64,000 nt of DNA from Rhodospirillales bacterium (GTDB lineage Bacteria > Pseudomonadota > Alphaproteobacteria > Reyranellales > Reyranellaceae): positions 28,288 to 92,287 of the forward strand of contig JACPOB010000018.1 in the NCBI GenBank assembly GCA_016185145.1, read 5' to 3'. This document shows positions 17,528-24,867 of the stretch, one piece after another (positions within the stretch are counted from its first letter, which is position 1; every line of letters starts with the position of its first letter). The translations under genes and the position numbers were made by a program. Below the pieces are notes generated by a model. The model saw only the letters and a list, made by a program, of their open reading frames with translations. It had not been told where the DNA came from and made no database searches.

Positions 17528-18342
17528 GTGCGCCCGACAGAACGACAGTCCCGGCAGTCCTCTCCGCCGAGCGACTGCCGGCGCCTCCTTTCCGGATAAG
17601 GGGGACACGTGCCCCACGTGTGCCGATGGCGCTGTCGTTTGCGCTGCATGGGGCCGCCGTCCTTCTTCTTTTCGCTGCCGGCGCCGCCGGCAGCATGGGC
17701 TCCGAGGAACCCGCGCTGCTGGTCGAGCTGGCGCTGGCCGCTCCTCCATCGGACAAGACCGATGCCAACGAGCCGCCCAGCGACGTCGCGATCGAGATCC
17801 CACCGGCCGAGGAGCCGCCACCGGTCGACTTCTCGACGATGGTGACGCCGATCGAGCTCGAGCCCTCGCCCGAACCGCCGCCCGTCGACTTCGCCGAGCT
17901 GAAACCGGTCGAGCCGCCCAAGCCGCCGCCCCCGCCCAAGCCGCAACCGCAAAAGCGGCAGGCGGCGCCCCAGGCCACACCGAAGGCGGCGCCATCGCCG
18001 AATTTCGGCAGCGCAGGCGCTGCCCAGCAGGCCGCCGCGGGTTTCCTGCCGCTGCCCGCGGTCGTCTGGGAAGGCAAGCCGCGCTATCGTTATCCGCCGA
18101 CTCCGGCGGTCTACCCATCACGCGCTATCGAGCTCAACCAACAAGGCGAAGTCATCGTGCGCGTGCGCCTCGACCCCGAGGGAACGGCCGTCGAGATCGT
18201 CGTGCACCGGCCGAGCGGTCACCAAATGCTCGATCGCGCCGCCGTCGCGGCCGTGAAGAGCTGGCATTTCCTGCCGGCCGTGCGCGATGGCCGGCCGGTC
18301 TCGGCCTGGGTCGAAATCCCCGTGCGTTTCCACCTGCGTTAG
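17521..18342 (+). CDS. tonB: TonB-family energy transducer
   Basis: The protein has 273 residues: a short N-terminal segment, one membrane helix at about residues 36-58 (ALSFALHGAAVLLLFAAGAA), a long Pro/Glu/Lys-rich periplasmic spacer at about residues 80-155, and a C-terminal TonB domain (YPSRAIELNQQGEVIVRVRL, HQMLDRAAVAAVKSWHFLPA). It links the inner-membrane ExbB/ExbD motor to the haem receptor. The ATG overlaps the receptor gene's last codons by 7 nt, so expression is coupled. No exbB or exbD is present in the window. Confidence 0.9.
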   Translation: MVSAPDRTTVPAVLSAERLPAPPFRIRGTRAPRVPMALSFALHGAAVLLLFAAGAAGSMGSEEPALLVELALAAPPSDKTDANEPPSDVAIEIPPAEEPPPVDFSTMVTPIELEPSPEPPPVDFAELKPVEPPKPPPPPKPQPQKRQAAPQATPKAAPSPNFGSAGAAQQAAAGFLPLPAVVWEGKPRYRYPPTPAVYPSRAIELNQQGEVIVRVRLDPEGTAVEIVVHRPSGHQMLDRAAVAAVKSWHFLPAVRDGRPVSAWVEIPVRFHLR

Positions 18343-18357
18343 ACAAAGGAGAGTCCC

Positions 18358-19407
18358 ATGTTGTCGTCCGCCAATGCCGATCTTTCGGCCCGCTGGAACC
18401 GCCTGCGCGGCGAGCAGCCCACGCTGCGGATCCGCGACGCCGCCATGGCATTGGGCGTCAGCGAGGCCGAGCTGGTGGCGCTCGGCATCGGCACGACGGC
18501 GACGCCGCTTGCCGCCAATTGGCGATCGATCCTGTCGGAGATGCCCTCGGTCGGCCGCGTCATGTGCCTGACGCGCAACGAGCATTGCGTGCACGAGCGC
18601 CATGGCCGCTTCGAGGACGTGCAGGTGGCGGGGCCGCACGGCCTGGTGCTGGGGCCCGACATCGACCTGCGCCTGTTCCTGGGAGGCTGGAAGCATGGCT
18701 TTGCCGTGCGCGAACCGCTGAAGCAGGGCGAGCGGCTCAGCCTGCAATTCTTCGACAACGCGGGCGAGGCCGTGCACAAGATCTACGCCACCGACGAGAC
18801 CGACCGCGCGGCGTTCGATGCGCTGATCGCGCGCCATCGTGCCGAAGCGCCGGACGCGCTCGCCGTCGCGCCGCGCGCGTCGGATAAGGTCGACCGACCC
18901 GATGCGGAGATCGACGTCGAGGGACTGCGCCAGGCCTGGCGGGCAATGACGGACACGCACGAGTTCATCGGCATGCTGGGCAAGTTCAAGGTCGGCCGAG
19001 TCCAGGCGCTGCGACTGGTCGGCGACGAATTCGCCCGCGAGCTGCCGCCGCGCGCCCTGCGCTCGGCCATGGAGATGGCGAGCGCCGACGGCACGCCGAT
19101 CATGATCTTCGTCGGCAGCGGCGGCTGCATCCAGATCCATACCGGCCCGATCAAACGCCTGGTCGAGGTGCCGGGCTGGTTCAACGTGCTCGATCCCACC
19201 TTCAACCTGCATCTGCGCGAGGCCGGCGTGGCCCGCGTCTTCTCGGTGCGCAAGCCGACCGACGACGGCGTCGTCACCTCGATCGAGGCGTTCTGCAGCA
19301 ACAACCGCAACATCCTGCTGATGTTCGGCGCGCGCAAGCCCGGCAAGCCCGAGCTGGAACCGTGGCGCAACATCGTGGCGCGCATCGAGAAGCAGGCGGC
19401 GTCGTGA
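18358..19407 (+). CDS. hmuS: HmuS/HemS-family haem-degrading or haem-handling protein
   Basis: The protein has 349 residues, the normal length, with two repeated HemS domains (about residues 30-165 and 200-345). Family motifs include VMCLTRNEHCVHERHGRFED in the first half and VFVGSGGCIQIHTGPIK-type sequence (MIFVGSGGCIQIHTGPIKRL) in the second. These cytoplasmic proteins accept haem from the importer and traffic or break it down. An AAAGGAGAG site precedes the ATG. It is followed by hmuT with a 4-nt overlap. Confidence 0.92.
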   Translation: MLSSANADLSARWNRLRGEQPTLRIRDAAMALGVSEAELVALGIGTTATPLAANWRSILSEMPSVGRVMCLTRNEHCVHERHGRFEDVQVAGPHGLVLGPDIDLRLFLGGWKHGFAVREPLKQGERLSLQFFDNAGEAVHKIYATDETDRAAFDALIARHRAEAPDALAVAPRASDKVDRPDAEIDVEGLRQAWRAMTDTHEFIGMLGKFKVGRVQALRLVGDEFARELPPRALRSAMEMASADGTPIMIFVGSGGCIQIHTGPIKRLVEVPGWFNVLDPTFNLHLREAGVARVFSVRKPTDDGVVTSIEAFCSNNRNILLMFGARKPGKPELEPWRNIVARIEKQAAS

Positions 19408-20282
19408 GCCGGACGTTCGACATCGGTCGCCGAGGCGCTGCCGCCCTCGGGCTGGCGATGCTCGTCGCATCGCCGGTAGGCGCACAGCAGAAGACGCCGC
19501 GCATCGTCTCGGTGGGCAGCGCGCTCACCGAGATCTTTTATGCGCTCGGCGCGGAGAACCTGCTGGTCGGCGTCGACACGACCAGCCTCTATCCGCCGCA
19601 GGCCAAGTCGCTGCCGCAGGTCGGCTACATGCGCGCCCTGTCGGCCGAGGGCGTGCTGTCGCTGAAGCCGACATTGATCATGGCGACGACGGGCGCCGGC
19701 CCTGCCTCGACGCTCGACCAGCTCAAGGCCACCGGCATCGAGGTGGTCATCCTGCCGGATCACTACGACTACGACAGCGTGACGAAGAAGATCGAGGCCG
19801 TCGGCAAGGCCACCGGCAAGGTCGCCGAGGCCGATGACCTGATCGCACGCGGCCGGGCCGACATGAAGGGCCTGGCCGATCGCCTGGCGGCGACGCCCAA
19901 CAAGCCACGTGTGCTGTTCCTGCTGTCGATGAGCGGCGGCGCCCCGCAGGCCGCCGGCCGCGATACCGCCGCCGACGGCATCATCCGCATGGCCGGAGGC
20001 GTCAACGCCATCGACGGCTATGCCGGCTATCGGCCGTTGACGCCCGAAGCGGTGATCGCCTCGCGCGCCGACTACATCCTGGTGCCGCGCCAGTCGGTGG
20101 AAGCGCTGGGCGGCGTCGACAAGGTGCTCGACCAGCCGTCGATCCGCCAGACTCCCGCCGGCCGCGCCGGCAAGCTGCTGCAGTTCGACATCCTGCTGCT
20201 GCTGGGCTTCGGTCCGCGTACGCCGCAGGCCGCAACCGAGCTCGCCGCCGCGCTGCATCCGGAACTGGCGAAGGCGAATTGA
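19404..20282 (+). CDS. hmuT: HmuT, periplasmic haem-binding protein of ABC importer
   Basis: The protein has 292 residues from a GTG overlapping the hmuS stop (GTGA). A signal peptide is visible (RRGAAALGLAMLVASPVGAQ). The fold is the BtuF-like class III binding protein: RIVSVGSALTEIFYALGAEN near the N-terminus, with a possible haem-ligand Tyr in VGYMRALSAEGVLSLKP. It passes haem to HmuUV. A longer frame upstream exists but lies inside hmuS. A family 1 palindromic repeat separates it from hmuU. Confidence 0.93.
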   Translation: MSRTFDIGRRGAAALGLAMLVASPVGAQQKTPRIVSVGSALTEIFYALGAENLLVGVDTTSLYPPQAKSLPQVGYMRALSAEGVLSLKPTLIMATTGAGPASTLDQLKATGIEVVILPDHYDYDSVTKKIEAVGKATGKVAEADDLIARGRADMKGLADRLAATPNKPRVLFLLSMSGGAPQAAGRDTAADGIIRMAGGVNAIDGYAGYRPLTPEAVIASRADYILVPRQSVEALGGVDKVLDQPSIRQTPAGRAGKLLQFDILLLLGFGPRTPQAATELAAALHPELAKAN

Positions 20283-20327
20283 CGCAACCTTCCTCCCCTT
20301 CACCTTCCTCTCATGTTGCTCTCTCCC

Positions 20328-20450
20328 TAGTACCACCTCACCCTGAGGAGCGCCCGAAGGGCGCGTCTCGAAGGTTGGGCAACACCACGTCTGTGGCCCA
20401 CCCTTCGAGACGCCGCGCTCTGCGCGGCTCCTCAGGGTGAGGCAGTACTA
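20328..20450. repeat. Palindromic repeat family 1 inside the hmu operon
   Basis: Outer arms TAGTACCACCTCACCCTGAGG and the inverse CCTCAGGGTGAGGCAGTACTA flank internal TCTCGAAGGTTGGG and CCCACCCTTCGAGA arms. It lies between hmuT and hmuU, 46 nt after the hmuT stop. It may lower expression of the permease and ATPase relative to the binding protein, or it may have inserted without effect. Confidence 0.8.
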
Positions 20451-20468
20451 ACCTGCCGACCTTCCTCC

Positions 20469-21509
20469 ATGACCCTCATCCTCAACCGCCTCAAACGCCC
20501 CATCCCCCTCTTCGCCCTCGCTGCCGTCGCCAGCATCGTCGGAGGCCTGTGCGTCGGCGCCTTTCCCGTCGGGTTCGCCGATCTCCTCTCGGCGCTCGGC
20601 CTGTCGGCCAAGCCGAGCGACGACACGACGTCCGTGGTTCTCTACGCCATCCGCGCGCCGCGCGTGCTGGCGGCCTTTTGCGTCGGCGCCGCGCTGGCCG
20701 CAGGCGGTGCAGCCCTGCAGAGCCTCTTCAGGAATCCGCTGGCCGATCCCGGCCTGCTCGGCGTGTCGAGCGGCGCGGCGCTCGCCGCCGTGTCGGTGAT
20801 CGTGCTGGGCGAGAGGGTGATGCATGTCGTCCCGCCGGACCTGCGGCCCTGGCTGCTGCCGCTCGCCGCGTTCGGTGGCGGCCTGATATCGACCACGGTC
20901 GTCTACCGGCTGGCGGCGCGCGAAGGCGTCACCCTGGTCGGCACCTTGCTGCTGGCCGGCATCGCCATCAACGCAGTGACCGCGGCCGGCATCGGCATGC
21001 TGGTGTTCGTGGCCGACGACCAGCAGCTGCGCACCCTGATCTTCTGGACCATGGGAGGCTTCGGCGGCGTCACCTGGGGAAGCATCGTCCCCGCCCTGCT
21101 GGTGCTCGCCATCGCCGTGCCGACCTTGCTGCCCGTGGCGCACCTGCTCGACGCCCTGGCGCTGGGCGAGCGCGAGGCGGGCCATGTCGGCGTCGACGTC
21201 GAGAAACTGAAGCGCCGACTGGTCGCCCAGGTGGCGCTGGCAGTCGGCGCGGGCGTGGCGATCTCCGGCACGGTGGGCTTCGTCGGCCTGATCGCCCCGC
21301 ACATCGTGCGCCTGTTGCTGGGTCCCGCGCACCGCACTCTGCTGCCGGCCGCCGCCTTGTTCGGCGGCGCCTTCCTCGTGCTGGCCGACGCGCTTGCCCG
21401 TACCATCGTCTCGCCGGCCGAATTGCCGATCGGCGTGTTGACGGCCCTGGTCGGCGGGCCTTTCTTCCTCTGGCTGCTGGCCGGCCGCGCATCGCGGGAG
21501 GGACTGTGA
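20469..21509 (+). CDS. hmuU: HmuU, haem ABC importer permease (FecCD family)
   Basis: The protein has 346 residues and about ten membrane helices. FecCD/BtuC family sequences include RAPRVLAAFCVGAALAAGGA, LADPGLLGVSSGAALAAV and FVGLIAPHIVRLLLGPAHR. It forms the inner-membrane channel for haem import with HmuV and HmuT. The hmuV GTG overlaps its stop codon. The nearest Shine-Dalgarno-like sequence before the ATG is weak (CCTTCCTCC is pyrimidine-rich), so initiation may be inefficient. Confidence 0.94.
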   Translation: MTLILNRLKRPIPLFALAAVASIVGGLCVGAFPVGFADLLSALGLSAKPSDDTTSVVLYAIRAPRVLAAFCVGAALAAGGAALQSLFRNPLADPGLLGVSSGAALAAVSVIVLGERVMHVVPPDLRPWLLPLAAFGGGLISTTVVYRLAAREGVTLVGTLLLAGIAINAVTAAGIGMLVFVADDQQLRTLIFWTMGGFGGVTWGSIVPALLVLAIAVPTLLPVAHLLDALALGEREAGHVGVDVEKLKRRLVAQVALAVGAGVAISGTVGFVGLIAPHIVRLLLGPAHRTLLPAAALFGGAFLVLADALARTIVSPAELPIGVLTALVGGPFFLWLLAGRASREGL

Positions 21510-22288
21510 GCACCTTGCAAGCCCGGGCGATCGAGGTGCGCGCCGGCGCCAAGGTGCTGATCGCCGACGTCTCGCTCGCCGTCGATCCCGGCGAATTTCT
21601 AGCCGTGATCGGCCCCAACGGCGCCGGCAAGAGCACCTTGCTGGGAGCCTTGGCGGGCGATCGGCCGCTGGCAAAAGGCCATGTGCTGCTCGACGGCAAG
21701 CCCCTGCCGCGCTGGGGTAAGCGCGATCTCGCGAAGCGGCGCGCCGTGCTGCCGCAGCACTCCAACGTCGCCTTCGACTTCACCGGCTTGCAGGTCGCCA
21801 TGCTGGGCCTGCTCGCTCATCGCGACCGCCTGTCCGAGCGTCAGATGCGTGAGCTCGCCGAAAAGGCGCTCGGCGAGACCGAGGCGCTGGCTTTTGCCGA
21901 CCGGCCCTATACCGTCCTGTCGGGCGGCGAGCGCCAGCGTGTCCAGCTTGCGCGCGTGCTGGTCCAATGCGACGCCGATTCTGCCGCCATGCCCTTCCTG
22001 CTGCTCGACGAGCCGATCGCAGGCCTCGATCTCTCCCACCAGCACGCCGCCCTCGCCAGCGCCCGCCGTCGCGTCGATCGCGGCCTCGGCGTGCTGGCGG
22101 TGCTGCACGACCTCAACATGGCGGCGCGCTATGCCGACCGCGTGGCGATCATGGAACAGGGGCGCGTCACGGCATTGGGAAGCGCCGTCGTGATTCTCGA
22201 GCCAGCTCGGCTGTCGGCGGTCTTCGCGACGCCTATCGTGCGCGTGGAAGCAAACGGAGCATCGGCTTTTCTGAGCCTCGGCCGTTAG
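21506..22288 (+). CDS. hmuV: HmuV, haem ABC importer ATPase
   Basis: The protein has 260 residues from a GTG that overlaps the hmuU stop (GTGA), with a GGGAGG site upstream. It has Walker A GPNGAGKST, signature LSGGERQR, Walker B FLLLDEP and the switch His in VLHDLNMA. The C-terminal EPARLSAVFATPIVRVE is typical of iron/haem importer ATPases. It closes the haem operon. Confidence 0.94.
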   Translation: MSTLQARAIEVRAGAKVLIADVSLAVDPGEFLAVIGPNGAGKSTLLGALAGDRPLAKGHVLLDGKPLPRWGKRDLAKRRAVLPQHSNVAFDFTGLQVAMLGLLAHRDRLSERQMRELAEKALGETEALAFADRPYTVLSGGERQRVQLARVLVQCDADSAAMPFLLLDEPIAGLDLSHQHAALASARRRVDRGLGVLAVLHDLNMAARYADRVAIMEQGRVTALGSAVVILEPARLSAVFATPIVRVEANGASAFLSLGR

Positions 22289-22759
22289 GCGCGGTGCCTC
22301 GCTCTGCGGGACCATGGATGCTGGAACGCCGGAACTGCCGGCGATCGGCTTCATACTGCTCCTTCGACACCATGGGAGAAAAGATGCCTCGAGCTTTTGA
22401 TCCGCAGTCCACTCGACGCGCATGGGCCTGGTCGGCGCCACAATTGAGCAGCACCTGCCATCTCCGAGACGGTCTTTCTTTGACGAAGGCAGTCATGACG
22501 GCTCCACCCGAAAGGAGGAGTGCGTCGGTATCGCGCCGATCGGAATCGCATCGGCAAGCCGGAGATCCCGGCAGCCATCATGCGCTAACTATACTCTTTG
22601 GAGGACGCGTTCCGACGGAAGCTCGCAAGACCCCACGCCTGCAAGCTTCCTCACACCCACACGATCGGCACGATAGCTCTCGCGGCCTGCCGGTCTTGTG
22701 ACCTTCGCGTGACGAACAGACATCCCGACTTGGGCAGCTGCATCACGTCTGAACTGCGC
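22289..22759. other. Gap with no gene recognised
   Basis: This 471-nt stretch between hmuV and hicB has only short frames with no recognisable family, coding bias or ribosome sites. Its base content is less GC-skewed by codon position than neighbouring genes. It could be regulatory or the remnant of a lost gene; nothing specific can be supported. Confidence 0.5.
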
Positions 22760-23191
22760 TCAGGCGCGGCGCTTCGCTCGAACAGCAACGTCCTTCGTCG
22801 AGGAAGCCACGGTCAGCCGAGCGACGAGGCCGCTGCGGCTCTGTCCCGTCGTGCGCGCCATGTCGTCGAGGCGCCGCAGGACGCGACGCGGCAGCGTTAT
22901 GTTGATGCGCTCGATCGTGTCGTCGAAGAGTGACTCTTCAAGCTCTATGAGACCAACTGCCCATCCCTTGTAGCCGCGAAGTTTGCGCGCCTCTTCAAGG
23001 GTCGACGGCGGCGGCACAGGCATTCCCTGGTCGAGAGCAGCGTCGATCCATGCCGCCGCTGCCTCCTTGGCTGCATCTACCGCTTCGTCGAGCGTGTCGC
23101 CGGCAGAAAAGCAGCCGGGAAGGTCGGGCACGACAACGCCGAACGCCTCGGTCTTCGTGCCTTCCTCGATGAGGATGGGGTAACGCGTCAT
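22760..23191 (-). CDS. hicB: HicB-family antitoxin
   Basis: The protein has 143 residues. The N-terminal half is a HicB-like partial RNase H fold (VVVPDLPGCFSAGDTLDEAV, AAAAWIDAALDQGMPVPPPS). The C-terminal part is a DNA-binding ribbon-helix-helix type segment (INITLPRRVLRRLDDMARTT). HicB binds and neutralises the HicA RNase and represses the operon. Its ATG overlaps the hicA stop codon (ATGA). The frame runs further upstream, but only as a shadow of hicA. Confidence 0.92.
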   Translation of the reverse strand: MTRYPILIEEGTKTEAFGVVVPDLPGCFSAGDTLDEAVDAAKEAAAAWIDAALDQGMPVPPPSTLEEARKLRGYKGWAVGLIELEESLFDDTIERINITLPRRVLRRLDDMARTTGQSRSGLVARLTVASSTKDVAVRAKRRA

Positions 23192-23367
23192 ATGCCCGCC
23201 TGCCTTCGGATCTTCGCGACCAAGCCCTTGCCCAAGTCCTTCTTGGGATGAGGAACCACGACTATTCCCGGCCGAGAAGGATGAATGAAGACATGATGGG
23301 AGCCACGGACCCGGTCCAGCATCCAGCCCGCCTTGGTCAGCTCGCGGATCAAGTCCGCACTCTTCAT
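23188..23367 (-). CDS. hicA: HicA-family mRNA interferase toxin
   Basis: The protein has 59 residues, starting MKSADLIRELTKAGWMLDRV, with the dsRNA-binding-like fold and catalytic His in GSHHVFIHP and later VVPHPKKDLGKG. HicA toxins cut mRNA under stress. A start seven codons upstream exists, but that stretch is the promoter-operator palindrome, and homologues begin at this Met. The -10 box ends only seven bases before this ATG, so the mRNA may be leaderless. Confidence 0.92.
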   Translation of the reverse strand: MKSADLIRELTKAGWMLDRVRGSHHVFIHPSRPGIVVVPHPKKDLGKGLVAKIRRQAGI

Positions 23368-23404
23368 GGTGTGTATTATACACACCACGCCTCAGGAAGG
23401 TCAA
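23368..23404 (-). promoter_or_regulatory. hicAB promoter with overlapping palindromic operator
   Basis: On the minus strand TTGACC (23399-23404) and TATAAT (23375-23380) are spaced 18 bp. The -10 sits in a perfect 19-bp palindrome with arms GGTGTGTAT and ATACACACC (23368-23386) that touches the hicA start codon. Repression by HicB bound here would block the promoter directly. Confidence 0.75.
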
Positions 23405-23408
23405 ATGC

Positions 23409-23885
23409 CTACGCTCCGTAGTCCGACGGCGGCCGGTCCTTGCGCAGAGACTTCAGGAGGAGACGATCGAGCGACACCGGCCCTGGCCCCGCGACGGCGA
23501 GATAGCCGAACATCACGAAGTAGGAGATCTCCTCGAACCCGAGCAGCGTCTGCAGCGAATCGACGTCGCCCCACTTGGCCGAGACGATCGCCACCAGCAT
23601 GATGATCATCATCGGGATCGAGACGATGCGCGTCAGCAGGCCGACCAGCAGCAGCAGGCCGCCCGCGAACTCCATGCCCGAGGCGAAGGGCGTGAGGATC
23701 TCTGGTGCGGGGATGCCCCATTCGCGGAAGTTCTCGATCATGCGCGGCAGGAAGTTGAGCTTCTGCCATCCCGTCCACAGGAACACCCAGCCGACGACGA
23801 TGCGTATGGCAAGCGGCGGCAGCCAGGTGAGATAGGCCGTGACGATGCGCGGCCAATCGTAGAGGACCGTGATCAATGCGTTCAT
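23409..23885 (-). CDS. DoxX-family membrane protein of the bufferin-like locus
   Basis: The protein has 158 residues and four membrane helices, with the DoxX opening IRIVVGWVFLWTGWQKL and GMEFAGGLLLLVGLLTRIVS. It is co-oriented with and 65 nt downstream of the bufferin gene, separated by a 10-bp perfect hairpin. DoxX-like proteins accompany bufferin genes in proteobacterial metal-stress operons (also called gig operons). An earlier Met in this frame lies inside the bufferin gene, so the ATG of MNALITVLYD is chosen. Confidence 0.85.
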   Translation of the reverse strand: MNALITVLYDWPRIVTAYLTWLPPLAIRIVVGWVFLWTGWQKLNFLPRMIENFREWGIPAPEILTPFASGMEFAGGLLLLVGLLTRIVSIPMMIIMLVAIVSAKWGDVDSLQTLLGFEEISYFVMFGYLAVAGPGPVSLDRLLLKSLRKDRPPSDYGA

Positions 23886-23912
23886 GTTGCCGGCGTCCCG
23901 CTCGAGGAAAGC

Positions 23913-23938
23913 GCGGGCGTTCGCGCTGGAACGCCCGC
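23913..23938 (-). terminator. Hairpin between bufferin and DoxX genes
   Basis: GCGGGCGTTC (23913-23922), a six-base loop and GAACGCCCGC (23929-23938) form a perfect 10-bp stem. It lies 12 nt after the bufferin stop codon and may partly terminate or stabilise the mRNA so that the small protein is made in excess over DoxX. Confidence 0.55.
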
Positions 23939-23950
23939 TGCCGATCCGAC

Positions 23951-24184
23951 TTACATCACCTTGCCGCCCTTGGCGGTGCAGTCCTTGGAGTCGGCCGCCT
24001 CGGTGAAGCCCTGGCCCTTGCAGGCGTTCTGCCCCTTGCACGCGTTGTTGGCGCTCTTGCAGGCGCTCTGGCCCTTGCAGGCGTTCGAGCCGCCGCACTT
24101 CACGCCGGCTGCGAAAGACGTGGACGCGAAGCTCGTGGCGGCGAAGACCGAAACGGCGGTAGCGATCAGCGTACGCTTGTTCAT
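23951..24184 (-). CDS. BufA2-like periplasmic bufferin, cysteine-rich metal-buffering peptide
   Basis: The protein has 77 residues: a signal peptide (MNKRTLIATAVSVFAATSFA) then a short mature part with six cysteines arranged as repeats (NACKGQSACK, NNACKGQNACKGQGF, DSKDCTAKGG). This CKG-repeat pattern matches the BufA2 bufferin family, periplasmic metallophores whose cysteines are modified by an MNIO enzyme. No BufB (DUF692) or BufC gene lies beside it here. An AGGAGGG site precedes the ATG and an ECF-type promoter lies upstream. Confidence 0.85.
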   Translation of the reverse strand: MNKRTLIATAVSVFAATSFASTSFAAGVKCGGSNACKGQSACKSANNACKGQNACKGQGFTEAADSKDCTAKGGKVM

Positions 24185-24226
24185 GGAGACCCTCCTGGTT
24201 CGGCGGGCGAGCGGCCCGCATCTGGT

Positions 24227-24255
24227 CATTCGGAGCCCCGGGCTTCTACGTTACA
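24227..24255 (-). promoter_or_regulatory. ECF-type promoter of the bufferin gene
   Basis: On the minus strand TGTAAC (24250-24255) and CGAATG (24227-24232) are separated by 17 bp. The same pattern faces the other way for the sigma gene at 24277-24305. Both resemble TGTAACC/CGAA-type promoters of EcfF-like sigma factors. Start of transcription would be about 35 nt before the bufferin ATG. Confidence 0.6.
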
Positions 24256-24276
24256 GACGGCGCGTGGATTTATGGG

Positions 24277-24305
24277 TGTAATGTTCCGGCTCCCGCACAC
24301 GAATA
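24277..24305 (+). promoter_or_regulatory. ECF-type promoter of the sigma factor gene
   Basis: TGTAAT (24277-24282) and CGAATA (24300-24305) are separated by 17 bp, mirroring the bufferin promoter. The -10 ends one base before the annotated GTG start of the sigma gene, so either that start is too far upstream or this promoter is not used as drawn. Confidence 0.5.
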
Positions 24306-24306
24306 C

Positions 24307-24867
24307 GTGAAAGAGCGAGCTCGTTTGGCCGACCCGACCGACCTCTCCGCATTGATGCGCCGGGCACGGCAGGGCGACGAGGAAGCCTATCGGCGCCTGC
24401 TCGGCCATGTCTCGCCGTGGCTGCGCGCCGTCGTGCGCCGCGGCCTTTTGGCGGCGGGACGCGGGCCGGCCGACAGCGAGGATGTCGTTCAGGAGGCACT
24501 GCTTGCCATGCATCTGAAACGCGACACCTGGGACGAGACACAGCCTGTCGAGCCCTGGCTGCGCGCGATCGCCCGCTACAAGCTGGTCGATCATCTGCGC
24601 CGGCGCGGCTTCCACGATCACCTCGACATCGACGACTATGCCGAGGAGATCGCCGTTGCGGTCGATACGGATGCATCGGTGGATTCGCAGGCGCTGCTGG
24701 CCGGCCTGCCGGAGCGCCAGCGCCGGATCGTCGAGGAGATCTCCCTTGAAGGACGGCGCGCCGCCGAAGTTGCGATGCGGCTGGGGATGAGCGAGAGCGC
24801 GGTGCGCGTCGCCCTTCACCGCGCGTTGAAAGCGCTGGCCGCTGCCTATCGGCGAGACCCGACATGA
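24307..24867 (+). CDS. EcfF-like extracytoplasmic-function sigma factor
   Basis: The protein has up to 186 residues with sigma region 2 (SALMRRARQGDEEAYRRLLG, EDVVQEALLAMHLKR, EPWLRAIARYKLVDHLRRRG) and region 4 (LPERQRRIVEEISLEG, MRLGMSESAVRVALHRALKA). It is paired with the anti-sigma gene that overlaps its stop (ATGA). In other proteobacteria such pairs control bufferin operons in response to metals. The GTG start is set by the longest frame; a TTG at 24325 or ATG at 24355 would fit better with the candidate promoter. Confidence 0.9.
   Translation: MKERARLADPTDLSALMRRARQGDEEAYRRLLGHVSPWLRAVVRRGLLAAGRGPADSEDVVQEALLAMHLKRDTWDETQPVEPWLRAIARYKLVDHLRRRGFHDHLDIDDYAEEIAVAVDTDASVDSQALLAGLPERQRRIVEEISLEGRRAAEVAMRLGMSESAVRVALHRALKALAAAYRRDPT

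Noticed and set aside
22233-22496. An 87-residue minus-strand frame downstream of hmuV as a gene
   Set aside because: It overlaps the end of hmuV, has no ribosome site and matches no family. It may be a remnant, but a gene cannot be supported.
24307-24324. GTG at 24307 as the certain start of the sigma factor
   Set aside because: The candidate -10 ends one base upstream, so this start is doubtful. It was kept as the outer limit only, with TTG 24325 and ATG 24355 noted.
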